DNA of 64,000 nt from Calothrix sp. PCC 7716 (GTDB lineage: Bacteria > Cyanobacteriota > Cyanobacteriia > Cyanobacteriales > Nostocaceae): positions 1,736,001 through 1,800,000 of the forward strand of contig NZ_AP025018.1 of assembly GCF_019977735.1 (NCBI RefSeq). Reading direction: 5' to 3'. Below are positions 8,534 to 17,182 of this stretch, in pieces (positions within the stretch are counted from its first letter, which is position 1; every line of letters begins with the position of its first letter). A program made the position numbers and the translations under genes. Below the pieces are notes generated by a model. That model did not search any database, had not been told where the DNA came from, and saw only the letters and a program-made list of their open reading frames with translations.

Positions 8534-9181
8534 TTATTTTCGCTGAATGGTATTCTGGTTACTATTTGCTGGTGTACGTAAGATAATTCGACGCTTGTGA
8601 CGAACCATTGTGTTCTCTTCTTCAAACTGTTGCAACAAACGAGTTACGGTAACTCTAGTAGTATTTAATACTTCAGCCATTTCTTGGTGAGTAACATTGA
8701 GGTCAATTAATTTACCTTGCTCAACGTCACGACCAAATTTCTCGCTCAACCATACTAAGAATTGCCACAAGCGTAGAGAAATAGGTTTACGGTGTACTAT
8801 GCTCAACAACTCTTCTGCTTGCTGAATGTGTGACAAGAATGAGTTAATGTCTTGATGCCACAACTGAGGAGGAACAACACTAACTTCAACGCTGGTCAGA
8901 CATTCAATTTGGTAAGGCTTTACACGTGACAAAGGGTAGCCGATTAAATCTCCAGGTCCCCAATATCCCAAGGTGATGAACGTTCCATCTTCGCTCCATG
9001 TCAAAGTCCGAACGGCGCCACGCTCGATTTTCCATAACACGTCATTACGTGCAGGAATTGTTTCGCGACGAGTAAATAACCGTTGCTGCAAACCAGATGT
9101 ATTTGTACTGGTGTTTGTGTTGGTATTGGTAGCTGAATTCTGTGGAATACCATTTGTGTTGCGGCTTGTGGAATACATCAT
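8534..9181 (-). CDS. Crp/Fnr family transcriptional regulator
   Basis: A 215-aa protein with a cyclic-nucleotide-binding-like beta-barrel (about residues 35-115, with LGYWGPGDLIGYPL resembling the Crp GDL turn), a dimerisation helix, and a C-terminal winged helix (about 160-205) containing VTHQEMAEVLNTTRVTVTRLL, the Crp-type helix-turn-helix. The N-terminus has a low-complexity Asn/Thr run. The consensus Arg-Ser phosphate-binding residues of CAP are not evident, so the ligand is uncertain. It is about 145 bp upstream of the porin at 6602 in the same orientation and could regulate it; that is inference. It is not obviously NtcA. Confidence 0.85.
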   Translation of the reverse strand: MMYSTSRNTNGIPQNSATNTNTNTSTNTSGLQQRLFTRRETIPARNDVLWKIERGAVRTLTWSEDGTFITLGYWGPGDLIGYPLSRVKPYQIECLTSVEVSVVPPQLWHQDINSFLSHIQQAEELLSIVHRKPISLRLWQFLVWLSEKFGRDVEQGKLIDLNVTHQEMAEVLNTTRVTVTRLLQQFEEENTMVRHKRRIILRTPANSNQNTIQRK

Positions 9182-10766
9182 AGTTGCTGATAGGTAAATA
9201 AATGTGTTTTGTGGATTTAAACTTTGTCGAAGGTATCCTGGCGATCTGCCCTAAATAAGCAACTAGTGGCAGAATTCATTCAGGAACATTTGGCAATTTA
9301 ACTGGCACACGAATGCACGGTTATACCCAAAGATAGATGCCTAAAGGCTTATACTTTAATACCCTGGTAGAAACTAAATATATCAACCAAAACTTTTTAG
9401 CCATCTAACAATCACATTTCTTAAGCTAAGTCGTAATAATTACTTAGTAACTGTGACTGATTGATTGTTGATATTTTTATCTAAGCAACACTTCAATACA
9501 TACCTGCTTTTGTTTAAAATTAACAGAAGCTGATACTTTAAACTACATTCGCAATAGCTACTCAGGACATAACTTGCTGTTCCTGATGTATTTTAAATTA
9601 CTTGATAATTATTGTCAAATAATTACTTTGCTCAGATTCAACCGAATCTCGCAGTTTATTATGCTTCGCAGTGCTGATTTGTAGCAAGGCAGCCTAAGTA
9701 AAGTTGCAAAACAGCTTCACTTAAACTTATTGCAAGTTGTATTCAATGGCAGCGACTATTAATTTTCTAACTGCTCACCACATACAATGTTCCTCAATTG
9801 CTTTTAATCAATAACCTGTAATATTTAGGTCAAAGATACGATTCACATGATTCACATATTGTTATGAATCTTTCTTTGTAAGGAGCTTGACGTTCAATCG
9901 CATTATTGTCCTTTTTTACGTCATTGTCTGTCACCTTTTATACATTGATTTTATTTATGGTAACAAACTATTCAATGTAAGGTTTGTATGTTGAATTTAA
10001 CGGCGCCTAGTCTGATTAACAAATGCTTGTAGGCATGTAATATCCACAGAATCAGCGTATTCGATTTTTCCCTGATGTTTTTATAAAAATTTTGCACCAG
10101 CAATTATTATCTGATATAATAAATATCCACTCACCTGAATGCCTAGCGCCAAAGTTATTTATGTAACTTTTGGAAGAAGTAAGAATATTGTGTTAGCAAT
10201 ATCTTCTCTTCGTAATTGTACCAGACCGATGAGTGCCATCAGAAACACTTTATTGGTGCCTCTGCTAATTTAATCTGGCAAGATTAAGAATAGGTAAGCG
10301 TTACATAAAATGTATGTCATTTAACCGATATTTAACTTAGAGTAACAAATTTAACTAGCAAGTACTTAAAAACGCAAAGTCTTGTCTAGTAATGGCTGTA
10401 TAGTTCAAAATTAAGTGCGTTGAAATTTATACTTAAATATACGTATATATTTCTTAAGAATTACTTCATATTTGAAGTAGCTTTTAATACTTTATTCAAA
10501 TACTCAAACTCAACAATCATAATAATATGCCTTTTTATAAAGATTAGGTAACTAACATATACCTTTATCTATAATATCTATAAACTTTCAAAGCATGTAT
10601 AACGAATTACTTTACTACTCTATCTAAAATAATAAACTATTTTCAGTAGATGCATTAATTTATTAGATATAACGTATTAAGTGCTGTCTCCGATATCTAC
10701 CTTAAGGAGTAATTTGTCTATAAATTTATGAATCAATACGATACGCAGCTAAATATAACAAGATTA
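9182..10766. other. 1.6-kb AT-rich region without a recognisable gene
   Basis: No reading frame with convincing protein character was found on either strand, and no tRNA or rRNA features were seen. The right part (10380-10740) is very AT-rich. A weak imperfect hairpin lies around 10175-10215. One GGCGCC site occurs near 10001. This is unusually long for a gap in this window, whose other gaps are mostly under 900 bp, so an unrecognised RNA gene or decayed gene is possible. Confidence 0.5.
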
Positions 10767-11450
10767 TTAAGAACGTTGACCTGTAACTATATACGCGACC
10801 CGTTGACCGATATTAGTGGCATGGTCTGCCATTCTTTCTAAGCAACGAATTGCTAATCCTAAAAGTAAATATGGTTCTAAGGCGCCGCTAATACCGTGTT
10901 GTTGAGCCAAAGCGTTATAAACTCGTTCATAAGCGTTATCAACTGTGTCATCAAGATATTTAATACTACGTGCATTAACTTCATCTAAATCGGCGAGTGC
11001 GACTAAGCTAGTTGCTAACATTGCTTGTGCATGGTGCGACATCATCGCAATTTCTGGAAGCAAACGATGCTGAGGATAAGGAAATATTTTGACTGCTATT
11101 TCTCCTAAGTCTTCGGCATAATCGCCAATGCGCTCTAAATCTCGCACTAGCTGCATAAATGCACTTAAACACCTTAAATCTCTATCGGTAGGTGCAAGAC
11201 TTGTCATTATCAATGTGCATTCTAACTCAATTTGCCGATAAAAAGTGTCGATTCTTTTATCGATTTGAGGCAGTTCAAGGGCTGCTCTTAGGTCGCGAGC
11301 GAACAATGCTTGATGACTAAGGCGAAAAGATTTCTCTGTTAAGGCGCCCATACGCAGTACATCTCGCTCAAGGCGCCGGATATCGCGCGTTAGTTGAGAT
11401 TCAGAATTGTTACTGCTGTTACTGCCGTGATTAGAAAGTGGAGCTTTCAC
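10767..11450 (-). CDS. phoU: Phosphate signalling complex protein PhoU
   Basis: PhoU links the Pst phosphate transporter to the PhoR/SphS-type sensor kinase and keeps the regulon off under phosphate-replete conditions. The protein (228 aa from the GTG at 11450) shows the two-repeat helical bundle, with metal-binding PhoU signatures around RDLERIGDYAEDLGEIA and CLERMADHATNIG. The longer frame starting at 11498 adds residues unlike other PhoU N-termini and nearly abuts the upstream stop, so I prefer the GTG, which puts a KAPLS-type start shortly before the conserved RDIRRLERDVLRMGAL. It is third in an sphR-sphS-phoU cluster, which fits co-regulation by phosphate. Assignment is firm. Confidence 0.92.
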   Translation of the reverse strand: MKAPLSNHGSNSSNNSESQLTRDIRRLERDVLRMGALTEKSFRLSHQALFARDLRAALELPQIDKRIDTFYRQIELECTLIMTSLAPTDRDLRCLSAFMQLVRDLERIGDYAEDLGEIAVKIFPYPQHRLLPEIAMMSHHAQAMLATSLVALADLDEVNARSIKYLDDTVDNAYERVYNALAQQHGISGALEPYLLLGLAIRCLERMADHATNIGQRVAYIVTGQRS

Positions 11451-11500
11451 GCTTCGGTAATTCTCAAATAGAGAAGATAATTCTAACAATAATATCAACT

Positions 11501-12814
11501 TTAAAATTTTGCCATTATCCCTGGTAAGACTATTTGCATCCAGGCGCCTCCAGTTTCCGGATGATTCATAGCTTTGATTGAGCCATTATGTGCTATTATA
11601 ATTTGCCTAACTATAGCTAACCCAAGACCAGTACCAATTGTCGTTATGCTTTCTTCTGATGCCGTGGCGCGAGTTCGGGAAGTGTCACCTCGGTAAAATC
11701 GCTCGAATACGTGGGGTAAGTCTTCTTCTGAAAACCCAAATCCAGAATCAACTATATTAATCTCCACACTTGGCAAATAATTACTGGTGTTACCTTCAAC
11801 TTGCTCTTGGCGAGCGTTAATTTTCACATCAACATGAATTTTAGCACCAGGCAGATTATATTTAATGCAGTTATCAAGTAAATTCATAAATACTTGAAAC
11901 ATTCTCGAAGAGTCGGCACTAACCCATACATGGTCAGGCCCAGAATACATAAAATGCATATCTCGCTGTTGCGCGCTGAGTTCAAGTGTTTCCCAAACAG
12001 AAATTATCAGCGAGCGTAGGTCTACAGTTTGTCGAGCTAACTGCATTGTCGGATTGGTTTCGAGTTGGGTCAAATCTAACCAGCTTTGCACCAAATTAAT
12101 TAAGCGGTCAACTTCGAGCATCAAACGGTCAACCCAGCGCTTCAACGGTGAATCTAAACGGTCTTGTAAAGTTTCTACTACAAGCCGAATCGATGTTAAA
12201 GGTGTCCTTAGCTCGTGTGCTAAGTCAGAAAATGCCCGGTCTCTAACCTGATTAACTTCGAGTAACGGCTGACGGTTTTCTAGAAACACACCAACTTGAC
12301 CTTTGGGTAAAGGCAATCCAGTTGCACGAAGAACCAATGACTTTATATCTACCATTGCCGCCACGTTCTCAAAAGAGGGGTGATACTCCCACTCTTTAAT
12401 TTGTAACTGTTGACGTTCGCGTGTTCGTTCAACTAATCTATCCAGTTCATACGAACGCACCAGTTCTACCAGTAATCTAACTTGTCCTGGTTGCCAACGC
12501 TGTAAATACAATATTTCGCGTGCTTGTTCGTTACACCACAACAATTGATTTTGGTCATCTAGCTGTAAATAACCAATTGGTGCGAACTCTAACAAATCTT
12601 GATAAGTTTGTAATTGCTGCTGTAGCTGTAACCCTTGGTATTTTACCAATGCAAGTTCATGACGCAACCGGGGAATTAATGGTAGCGCCACTTTCGATGA
12701 TTGAGCGGTTAGGGGTCGCAGTACTTGTGATATATAGCGGTTTAGTTGAAACTGCTGCCACACCCAAATACTCAAACCAACCACCAAACCCAAACAAAAA
12801 CTCAATAACACCAT
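11501..12814 (-). CDS. sphS: Phosphate sensor histidine kinase SphS (PhoR type)
   Basis: A 437-aa membrane-anchored sensor kinase. An N-terminal hydrophobic segment (about residues 2-20) is followed by a PAS-like domain (about 75-185), a HisKA domain with phospho-acceptor His200 in SDLAHELRTPLTS, and a HATPase_c domain with N-box (LLDNCIKYN), G1 (DSGFGFSEEDL) and G2 (GTGLGLAIV). The order sphR-sphS-phoU on the minus strand identifies it as the phosphate-limitation sensor of cyanobacteria, which phosphorylates SphR. Only about 70 bp separate it from sphR, so the two are probably cotranscribed. Confidence 0.9.
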   Translation of the reverse strand: MVLLSFCLGLVVGLSIWVWQQFQLNRYISQVLRPLTAQSSKVALPLIPRLRHELALVKYQGLQLQQQLQTYQDLLEFAPIGYLQLDDQNQLLWCNEQAREILYLQRWQPGQVRLLVELVRSYELDRLVERTRERQQLQIKEWEYHPSFENVAAMVDIKSLVLRATGLPLPKGQVGVFLENRQPLLEVNQVRDRAFSDLAHELRTPLTSIRLVVETLQDRLDSPLKRWVDRLMLEVDRLINLVQSWLDLTQLETNPTMQLARQTVDLRSLIISVWETLELSAQQRDMHFMYSGPDHVWVSADSSRMFQVFMNLLDNCIKYNLPGAKIHVDVKINARQEQVEGNTSNYLPSVEINIVDSGFGFSEEDLPHVFERFYRGDTSRTRATASEESITTIGTGLGLAIVRQIIIAHNGSIKAMNHPETGGAWMQIVLPGIMAKF

Positions 12815-12886
12815 TACCTGTCACTTGCTCGTTTATCTATATAAACTAGCAACTAAGTTGATTTTACGAAAATAAAACTTAATTAA

Positions 12887-13651
12887 TTATCCAAATCGAT
12901 AGCCAAAACCACGTACAGTTACAATATACTCTGGGTGACTTGGGTCTTGTTCGAGCTTTTCGCGTAACCAGCGTATATGTACGTCAACTGTTTTGCTATC
13001 ACCTACAAAGTCTGGACCCCATACTTGGTCTAATAACTGTTCACGCGACCAAACTCGTCGTGCATAGCTCATAAATACTTCTAACAAGCGAAATTCTTTT
13101 GGTGATAAGTTCACTTGCTGTCCCCGTACCAAAACGCGACATTCTTGGGGGTACAATGTTACTTCTTTATATTGTAAAACAGGAGATTGCGGTAATGCAC
13201 TCAACCGCTGGCGCCGTAATAATGCCCGACAACGTGCCACTAACTCTCGAACACTAAACGGTTTAGTCAAGTAATCATCGGCACCAACCTCTAAACCTAA
13301 CACACGGTCGGTCTCGCTACCCTTCGCACTCAACATTAAAATTGGTACAGGATTACCTTGTTGACGTAAAAATCGACAAATATCTAAACCATTAATTTGC
13401 GGCAGCATTAAATCCAAAATTACCAAATCAAAATTATTCTCACTTGAATTCGATTCGTTACCCTTCAAATAATCAACTGCCGAACGTCCATCCGAAGCTG
13501 TTACTACCACATACCCTTCACCCTCTAAAGCCATCAGTAGCATTTCGCGTATCAATTCTTCGTCTTCTACTACCAAAATGCGGCTTGTTTGTACGAACTC
13601 CGTATTCGAGGGATACTTACTTAGTTCATTAGTATACATTGATGATATCAC
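12887..13651 (-). CDS. sphR: Phosphate response regulator SphR (PhoB/OmpR type)
   Basis: A 254-aa response regulator: REC domain (about residues 22-145) with acidic pocket VEDEE, phospho-acceptor Asp80 in VILDLMLP and Lys130 in YLTKPFS, then an OmpR/PhoB winged-helix DNA-binding domain (about 155-253) ending with the YIVTVRGFGYRFG signature. It activates phosphate-starvation genes through Pho boxes in cyanobacteria. First gene of the sphR-sphS-phoU cluster. The N-terminal 20 residues before RILVVEDE are not conserved, so a start a few codons downstream (MYTNELSK) is also possible. Confidence 0.92.
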   Translation of the reverse strand: MISSMYTNELSKYPSNTEFVQTSRILVVEDEELIREMLLMALEGEGYVVVTASDGRSAVDYLKGNESNSSENNFDLVILDLMLPQINGLDICRFLRQQGNPVPILMLSAKGSETDRVLGLEVGADDYLTKPFSVRELVARCRALLRRQRLSALPQSPVLQYKEVTLYPQECRVLVRGQQVNLSPKEFRLLEVFMSYARRVWSREQLLDQVWGPDFVGDSKTVDVHIRWLREKLEQDPSHPEYIVTVRGFGYRFG

Positions 13652-14098
13652 TTTATGAGGTTTTCGCTTGCAGAAATCTTGATTATTGCTTATGCGTACT
13701 AAATGGTTCGGAGTAATTACTAAAACTTATAAAAAGTAATTTACACAAAGACACCCACCCAATTATAGACCAAACTCAGTAGAAATCATGAGAAGTTCAT
13801 TCTTGTTCGTGGTCAAAGTACCAATAAATAGCGGTGCCTAATCGTTTACCTCTTTTTTCATCACTCTCTTGACAAGCCAGATTTTCCTTTGTATACTTAA
13901 TTTAGTACAATAGAACTAAATTAAGTTGTAAGAAACATAGTTTCAAGGACTTAATGAAGTCGTTTTCAGCATTTTCACCCTACCAAAAATAAGCATTTCA
14001 AGGCTAGCCTAATGTCTGCATGGGTAATGCCTTGGTATGGCTGTGCGTTTGCGAGAATTTTGAATTTCGTATATTTCGTATATTAGGAGTTTGTTTGT
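13652..14098. other. Divergent intergenic region between sphR and the coiled-coil gene
   Basis: No gene is visible. It must carry promoters in both directions and contains the perfect inverted repeat at 13895-13926. AT-rich sequence, and an AGGAG at 14085-14089 serves the downstream gene. Confidence 0.5.
13895..13926. promoter_or_regulatory. Perfect 12-bp inverted repeat, operator-like
   Basis: ACTTAATTTAGT and ACTAAATTAAGT flank an 8-nt spacer, in the divergent promoter region 170-240 bp from the flanking starts. AT-rich dyads of this kind are typical of dimeric regulator sites; a chance hairpin is the alternative. Confidence 0.4.
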
Positions 14099-15070
14099 AT
14101 GGACGTTGCGAATAAAGACGCGAAACGGCAGTTAATGCAAGCTTTTGAGCAAATTATTGCAGAGCGTAAACCAATTGAGTCGAAGATAGCTACAAAGCTC
14201 GAAGTTGCGGAGAAAGCTAAAAATAAACAAATTCTCGAAGCCGCTTCTACATATACTGTTGATAGTATAGTTAAAAGCTTGGCAGATTTACAGCTAGAGT
14301 TTGGTGCCATTGTCAATAGCTTATCTGAGAAGTTAGCAAAAGAGAACTCGAAGCTTGATGAACTCAACCGAGGTATAGAGATTGAAACTACTCTGTTGCA
14401 AGAAATTCAACAAGTAAGAGTCGTTGCAGATGCGGTTGATATTTTGACCCAGGAGCATCAAGAGAAATTGAAAACTCTTGAACAAGATACCCTTCAGAAG
14501 CGTGAAGAATTATCCAAGGAAGCAGCACAAGCTCGTAAAGATTGGCTCAAGGAACAAGCCGAGTTTGATGAAGCGGTACAAGTGTATAATCAACTGCTTT
14601 TCAAACAGCGTCAGCAAGAAACTGAAGACTATCAGTATAAACTCGAAAATACTCGTAAAATTAATACCGACGCATACGAAGCTAAAAAGCGTAACTTAGA
14701 ACGCGAACTAAAAGAAGGCGCCATAACAAGAGAAAAAAATTGGGCAGAACGTGAGATAACCCTGAAAGCAAATCAAACATTGTTGGGTGAATATCAAAAT
14801 ATTGTCACTGCATTTCCAGCAGAATTAGAAGAAGCAGTTAAGAAAGCGCGCGAAGAAGCAATAAAAGATACAAGCCAAAAAGCCAAAGTTGAAGCTGACT
14901 TACTTGAGAAAGAGTGGGAGGGAGCGAAGCAGAGCTACGAACTCAAAGTCAAGTCTCTCGAAGAAACAATCCAAAAACAAGTCGAACAAATCGAAAGTAT
15001 CTCTACCCAACTCCAAACAACGCTCAAACAAGCACAAGATTTGGCAATGCGTGCGTTTAGTAGTAATTAG
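14099..15070 (+). CDS. Coiled-coil protein, first of a paralogous pair
   Basis: A 323-aa, highly charged protein rich in Glu, Lys, Gln and Ala, predicted to be almost entirely alpha-helical coiled coil, without signal peptide or membrane segment. Its N-terminal 50 residues are basic and helical; the last 40 residues (KSLEETIQKQVEQIESISTQ and the following TLKQAQDLAMRAF) align with the C-terminus of the neighbouring gene at 15293. Start supported by AGGAG nine bases upstream. Adjacent coiled-coil-rich paralogues forming cytoplasmic filaments (LfiA/LfiB) have been described in Anabaena; this pair could be their counterpart, but I assign that only from architecture and gene order. Probably a cytoplasmic structural protein. 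Confidence 0.75.
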   Translation: MDVANKDAKRQLMQAFEQIIAERKPIESKIATKLEVAEKAKNKQILEAASTYTVDSIVKSLADLQLEFGAIVNSLSEKLAKENSKLDELNRGIEIETTLLQEIQQVRVVADAVDILTQEHQEKLKTLEQDTLQKREELSKEAAQARKDWLKEQAEFDEAVQVYNQLLFKQRQQETEDYQYKLENTRKINTDAYEAKKRNLERELKEGAITREKNWAEREITLKANQTLLGEYQNIVTAFPAELEEAVKKAREEAIKDTSQKAKVEADLLEKEWEGAKQSYELKVKSLEETIQKQVEQIESISTQLQTTLKQAQDLAMRAFSSN

Positions 15071-15115
15071 CACTTTAGTGCTAGAAAGTACTGGGAAAGT
15101 ACTAAAGTACTTTAT

Positions 15116-15283
15116 TACAACAAAAAAGGAACAACAAAAAAGGAACGACAAAAAAGGAACAACAAAAAAGGAACGACAAAAAAGGAACGACAAAAAAGGA
15201 ACGACAAAAAAGGAACGACAAAAAAGGAACAACAAAAAAGGAACAACAAAAAAGGAACGACAACAAAGGAACAACAAAAAAGG
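15116..15283 (+). repeat. Array of 12 tandem 14-bp repeats containing Shine-Dalgarno cores
   Basis: Twelve contiguous units of consensus AACRACAAAAAAGG, varying mainly at the fourth base (A or G) with one CAACAAAGG variant near 15262. Each junction reads AAAAAAGGAAC, which contains an AAGGA ribosome-binding core. The final unit runs into AAGGAGAATAAAA and directly provides the ribosome binding site for the GTG start at 15293. The period is not a multiple of three, so the array is unlikely to be coding, although frames through it stay open and give Lys/Arg-rich nonsense. Confidence 0.92.
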
Positions 15284-15292
15284 AGAATAAAA

Positions 15293-16396
15293 GTGCCAGC
15301 GAAAAAGCCAACAGATAAAAACACTAAAGCTGAAATCCTCCAAGCATACGAAGAGTTAGCCAAAGAGAAGGCAGCATTAAAAACAGAGCTTGATGCAACC
15401 AAAAGTAGTTCAAATAATAGTACAAATCAGGCGCCTAAAACCACAGTCAAAGAAAAACCAGTAGTAACAGAGAAAACAACTATGAATTCCGGAGCAAGCA
15501 TTCAACAAAAAATGAACTCGACGATTGAAAGCTTGATTAAAATTCAAATGGGGTTTGGAAGTGCTGCGAATGAATTATCTGAACTATTAACAGCAAGAGC
15601 ATTAAAGCTTGCAGAAGTCAAGCAATCTTTTGAACAAGAAGTACAGCAACTCCAAGAACTACATAAGCTAGAAGTAAAAGAGAATACCCTAGATACTCTC
15701 ATCGAAACTTATGAAAATAACTCTAAAACTTACCAAGAAGAGTATTTAAAGCAGTCAGAAACGCTATTACAGCAAATTCAGGAAATGCGAAGTTCTTGGC
15801 AAAAGGAACAAGAAGCGCATAAGTTAGCAATCAAAGAACGTAATGATAATCTTTCTCGAACTCGTCAGCGTGAAGAATCTGGGTATAAATATGACTTAGA
15901 ACTGCAACGCAAACTCGCAATAGACGAGTACGAACAGCAACAAAAAGCTTTATATACTCAGCTAGAGGAATTACAGCAAGAAACCAATAAACAATGGGAA
16001 GCTCGCGAAAAAGGTATTTCTGAGCGTGAGCAACAATTTGAAGAATTAAAAGCGAAAGTCGAAGCTTTACCCAAAGAAAAAGAAGCAGCAATTAAGAAAG
16101 CAACTGAAGAAGGTAAAGGAATTGCATATTACCAAGCCAAAATTAAATCTGACTTGTTAGCAAAAGATGTAGACGGACAAAAGCGCTTCTACGAACAAAG
16201 ACTTCAATCTTTAGAGCAAACTATTTCTAACCAAGACGCGCGCATTCAAAATCTTTCCAGACAGCTTGAATCTGCGTTAAAACAAGTTCAAGATTTGGCA
16301 GTCAAGGCAATAGAAGGTTCTTCGAGTGTAAACTCTTATCAAGCAATGAAAGAAATTGCTTTAGAACAAGCCAAAAGTCAAATGAAAGCTAAATAA
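15293..16396 (+). CDS. Coiled-coil protein, second of a paralogous pair
   Basis: A 367-aa charged protein with a low-complexity Lys/Asn/Ser/Thr N-terminus (about residues 1-65) followed by about 290 residues of continuous predicted coiled coil. Similarity to the gene at 14099 is clearest in the middle (charged runs around RTRQREESGYKYDLELQRK) and near the C-terminus (SLEQTISNQDARIQNLSRQ then ALKQVQDLAVKA). Starts with GTG seven bases after AGGAG, the end of the 14-bp array; no ATG lies nearby. The arrangement suggests the two proteins are made from one transcript and may co-assemble, which is inference. A strong bidirectional terminator follows at 16410. Confidence 0.78.
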   Translation: MPAKKPTDKNTKAEILQAYEELAKEKAALKTELDATKSSSNNSTNQAPKTTVKEKPVVTEKTTMNSGASIQQKMNSTIESLIKIQMGFGSAANELSELLTARALKLAEVKQSFEQEVQQLQELHKLEVKENTLDTLIETYENNSKTYQEEYLKQSETLLQQIQEMRSSWQKEQEAHKLAIKERNDNLSRTRQREESGYKYDLELQRKLAIDEYEQQQKALYTQLEELQQETNKQWEAREKGISEREQQFEELKAKVEALPKEKEAAIKKATEEGKGIAYYQAKIKSDLLAKDVDGQKRFYEQRLQSLEQTISNQDARIQNLSRQLESALKQVQDLAVKAIEGSSSVNSYQAMKEIALEQAKSQMKAK

Positions 16397-16409
16397 TATA
16401 TTGGGTTCA

Positions 16410-16447
16410 GAAACCCGGTTTATCAAATAAACCGGGTTTCTTTTATT
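16410..16447. terminator. Strong hairpin terminator, probably bidirectional
   Basis: AAACCCGGTTTAT and ATAAACCGGGTTT pair as a GC-rich stem followed by CTTTTATT on the plus strand, and preceded by A-rich sequence that gives T-rich DNA on the minus strand. It lies between the convergent coiled-coil gene and the 40-aa peptide gene and belongs to the AAACCCGG dispersed family. Confidence 0.75.
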
Positions 16448-16568
16448 AAGGCTTATTCTTTTTGCTATTATTATTTTGTTTGGATGAATCATTTCCTGGT
16501 ATAAAACCTGCTTCGCGAATTATTGGTTGACCTACTGGGGGTGGATTTTGTCTTTTAGGTTTTGCCAT
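16446..16568 (-). CDS. Small basic Pro/Lys/Asn-rich protein, 40 aa
   Basis: A 40-codon gene starting MAKPKRQNPPPVGQPIIREA and ending KKNKP. An ideal ribosome binding site, AAGGAG six bases before the ATG, supports translation. The protein is basic and probably disordered, with no signal peptide, Cys or membrane segment. The gene at 16658 on the same strand encodes another 40-aa protein of the same layout (basic start, two or three prolines by residue 10, Gly-Phe near residue 21, Lys-rich tail ending in Pro), so the two look like paralogues. Function unknown; I cannot link it to a named family. Confidence 0.6.
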   Translation of the reverse strand: MAKPKRQNPPPVGQPIIREAGFIPGNDSSKQNNNSKKNKP

Positions 16569-16657
16569 AATAATCTCCTTGGTAATTTGTGTTTACAGTT
16601 GATAATGTTTATTTGTCGTATCTATTGAGAAAATTGAAATATTAGTAAATAAAGAAT

Positions 16658-16780
16658 TTATGGAGTTAATTTTTTGGTTTTGTTTTTGTCACCATTAGGT
16701 TTATTCGTATCTACAGTAAACCCGTTATCTGTTTTAAATGGTCTATCTTTTGTGGGTGGAGTTGGTCTTCTTCGTGACAT
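16658..16780 (-). CDS. Small basic Pro/Lys-rich protein, 40 aa, paralogue of neighbour
   Basis: A 40-codon gene starting MSRRRPTPPTKDRPFKTDNG and ending KKLTP. AAAGG nine bases before the ATG is an acceptable ribosome binding site. Lengths and layout match the gene at 16446: basic N-terminus, PP near residue 8, a GF dipeptide at residues 20-21, and a Lys/Asn-rich tail. The two genes are about 90 bp apart and probably form one transcript reading towards the coiled-coil pair. No function can be assigned; small nucleic-acid-binding or precursor peptides are both possible. Confidence 0.55.
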   Translation of the reverse strand: MSRRRPTPPTKDRPFKTDNGFTVDTNKPNGDKNKTKKLTP

Positions 16781-17182
16781 TTTAGTTTACCTTTGTTGTG
16801 GTTGGTTACAGGTATTACTACATATGTCGTTTTCTTGAATCCGGAAATGAAAAATATTTTTTTTGACATTAGTTACTATGTATTAATGCTGAAATATTAG
16901 AGTTATTGCAAACAAAAATAGAGACGCAGTGCGTCTCTATAAAGAGGAAACCCATTAAATTTTTGTTTATTTATAAAGATATTGAAAAAGATATTGAAAA
17001 AAATATTGAAATTACAAATTAAAAGATAGCTGAGAAGCTCTGGAGTAAAATAAGGAACACACAGGCTTTGTAACTATCCATAACTTGAGATACACTTTAG
17101 TAAATTCTGAATCCGGAAATATTGGAAAATATTAAAGTAAAATATTTTAGAACAGGCAGGATGCCTGTTCCACTTGTTTTTA
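16781..17182. other. Gap with hairpin repeat, no gene seen
   Basis: AT-rich DNA holding the promoter region of the small peptide genes, a GTAGAGACG-family hairpin (ATAGAGACGCA / TGCGTCTCTAT, 16918-16940), and short GATATTGAAAAA repeats near 16977-17005. Near 17150 an ACAGGCAGGATGCCTGTTCC hairpin of the GGCATCC repeat family ends close to the hisA stop. Confidence 0.6.

Noticed and set aside
15116-15283. Possible CRISPR or coding minisatellite
   Set aside because: Unit is 14 bp without spacers and not a multiple of three.
14889-15290. Frames through the 14-bp array coding Lys/Arg or Phe/Ser repeats on either strand
   Set aside because: Long only because the repeat lacks stops; composition is that of a simple repeat.
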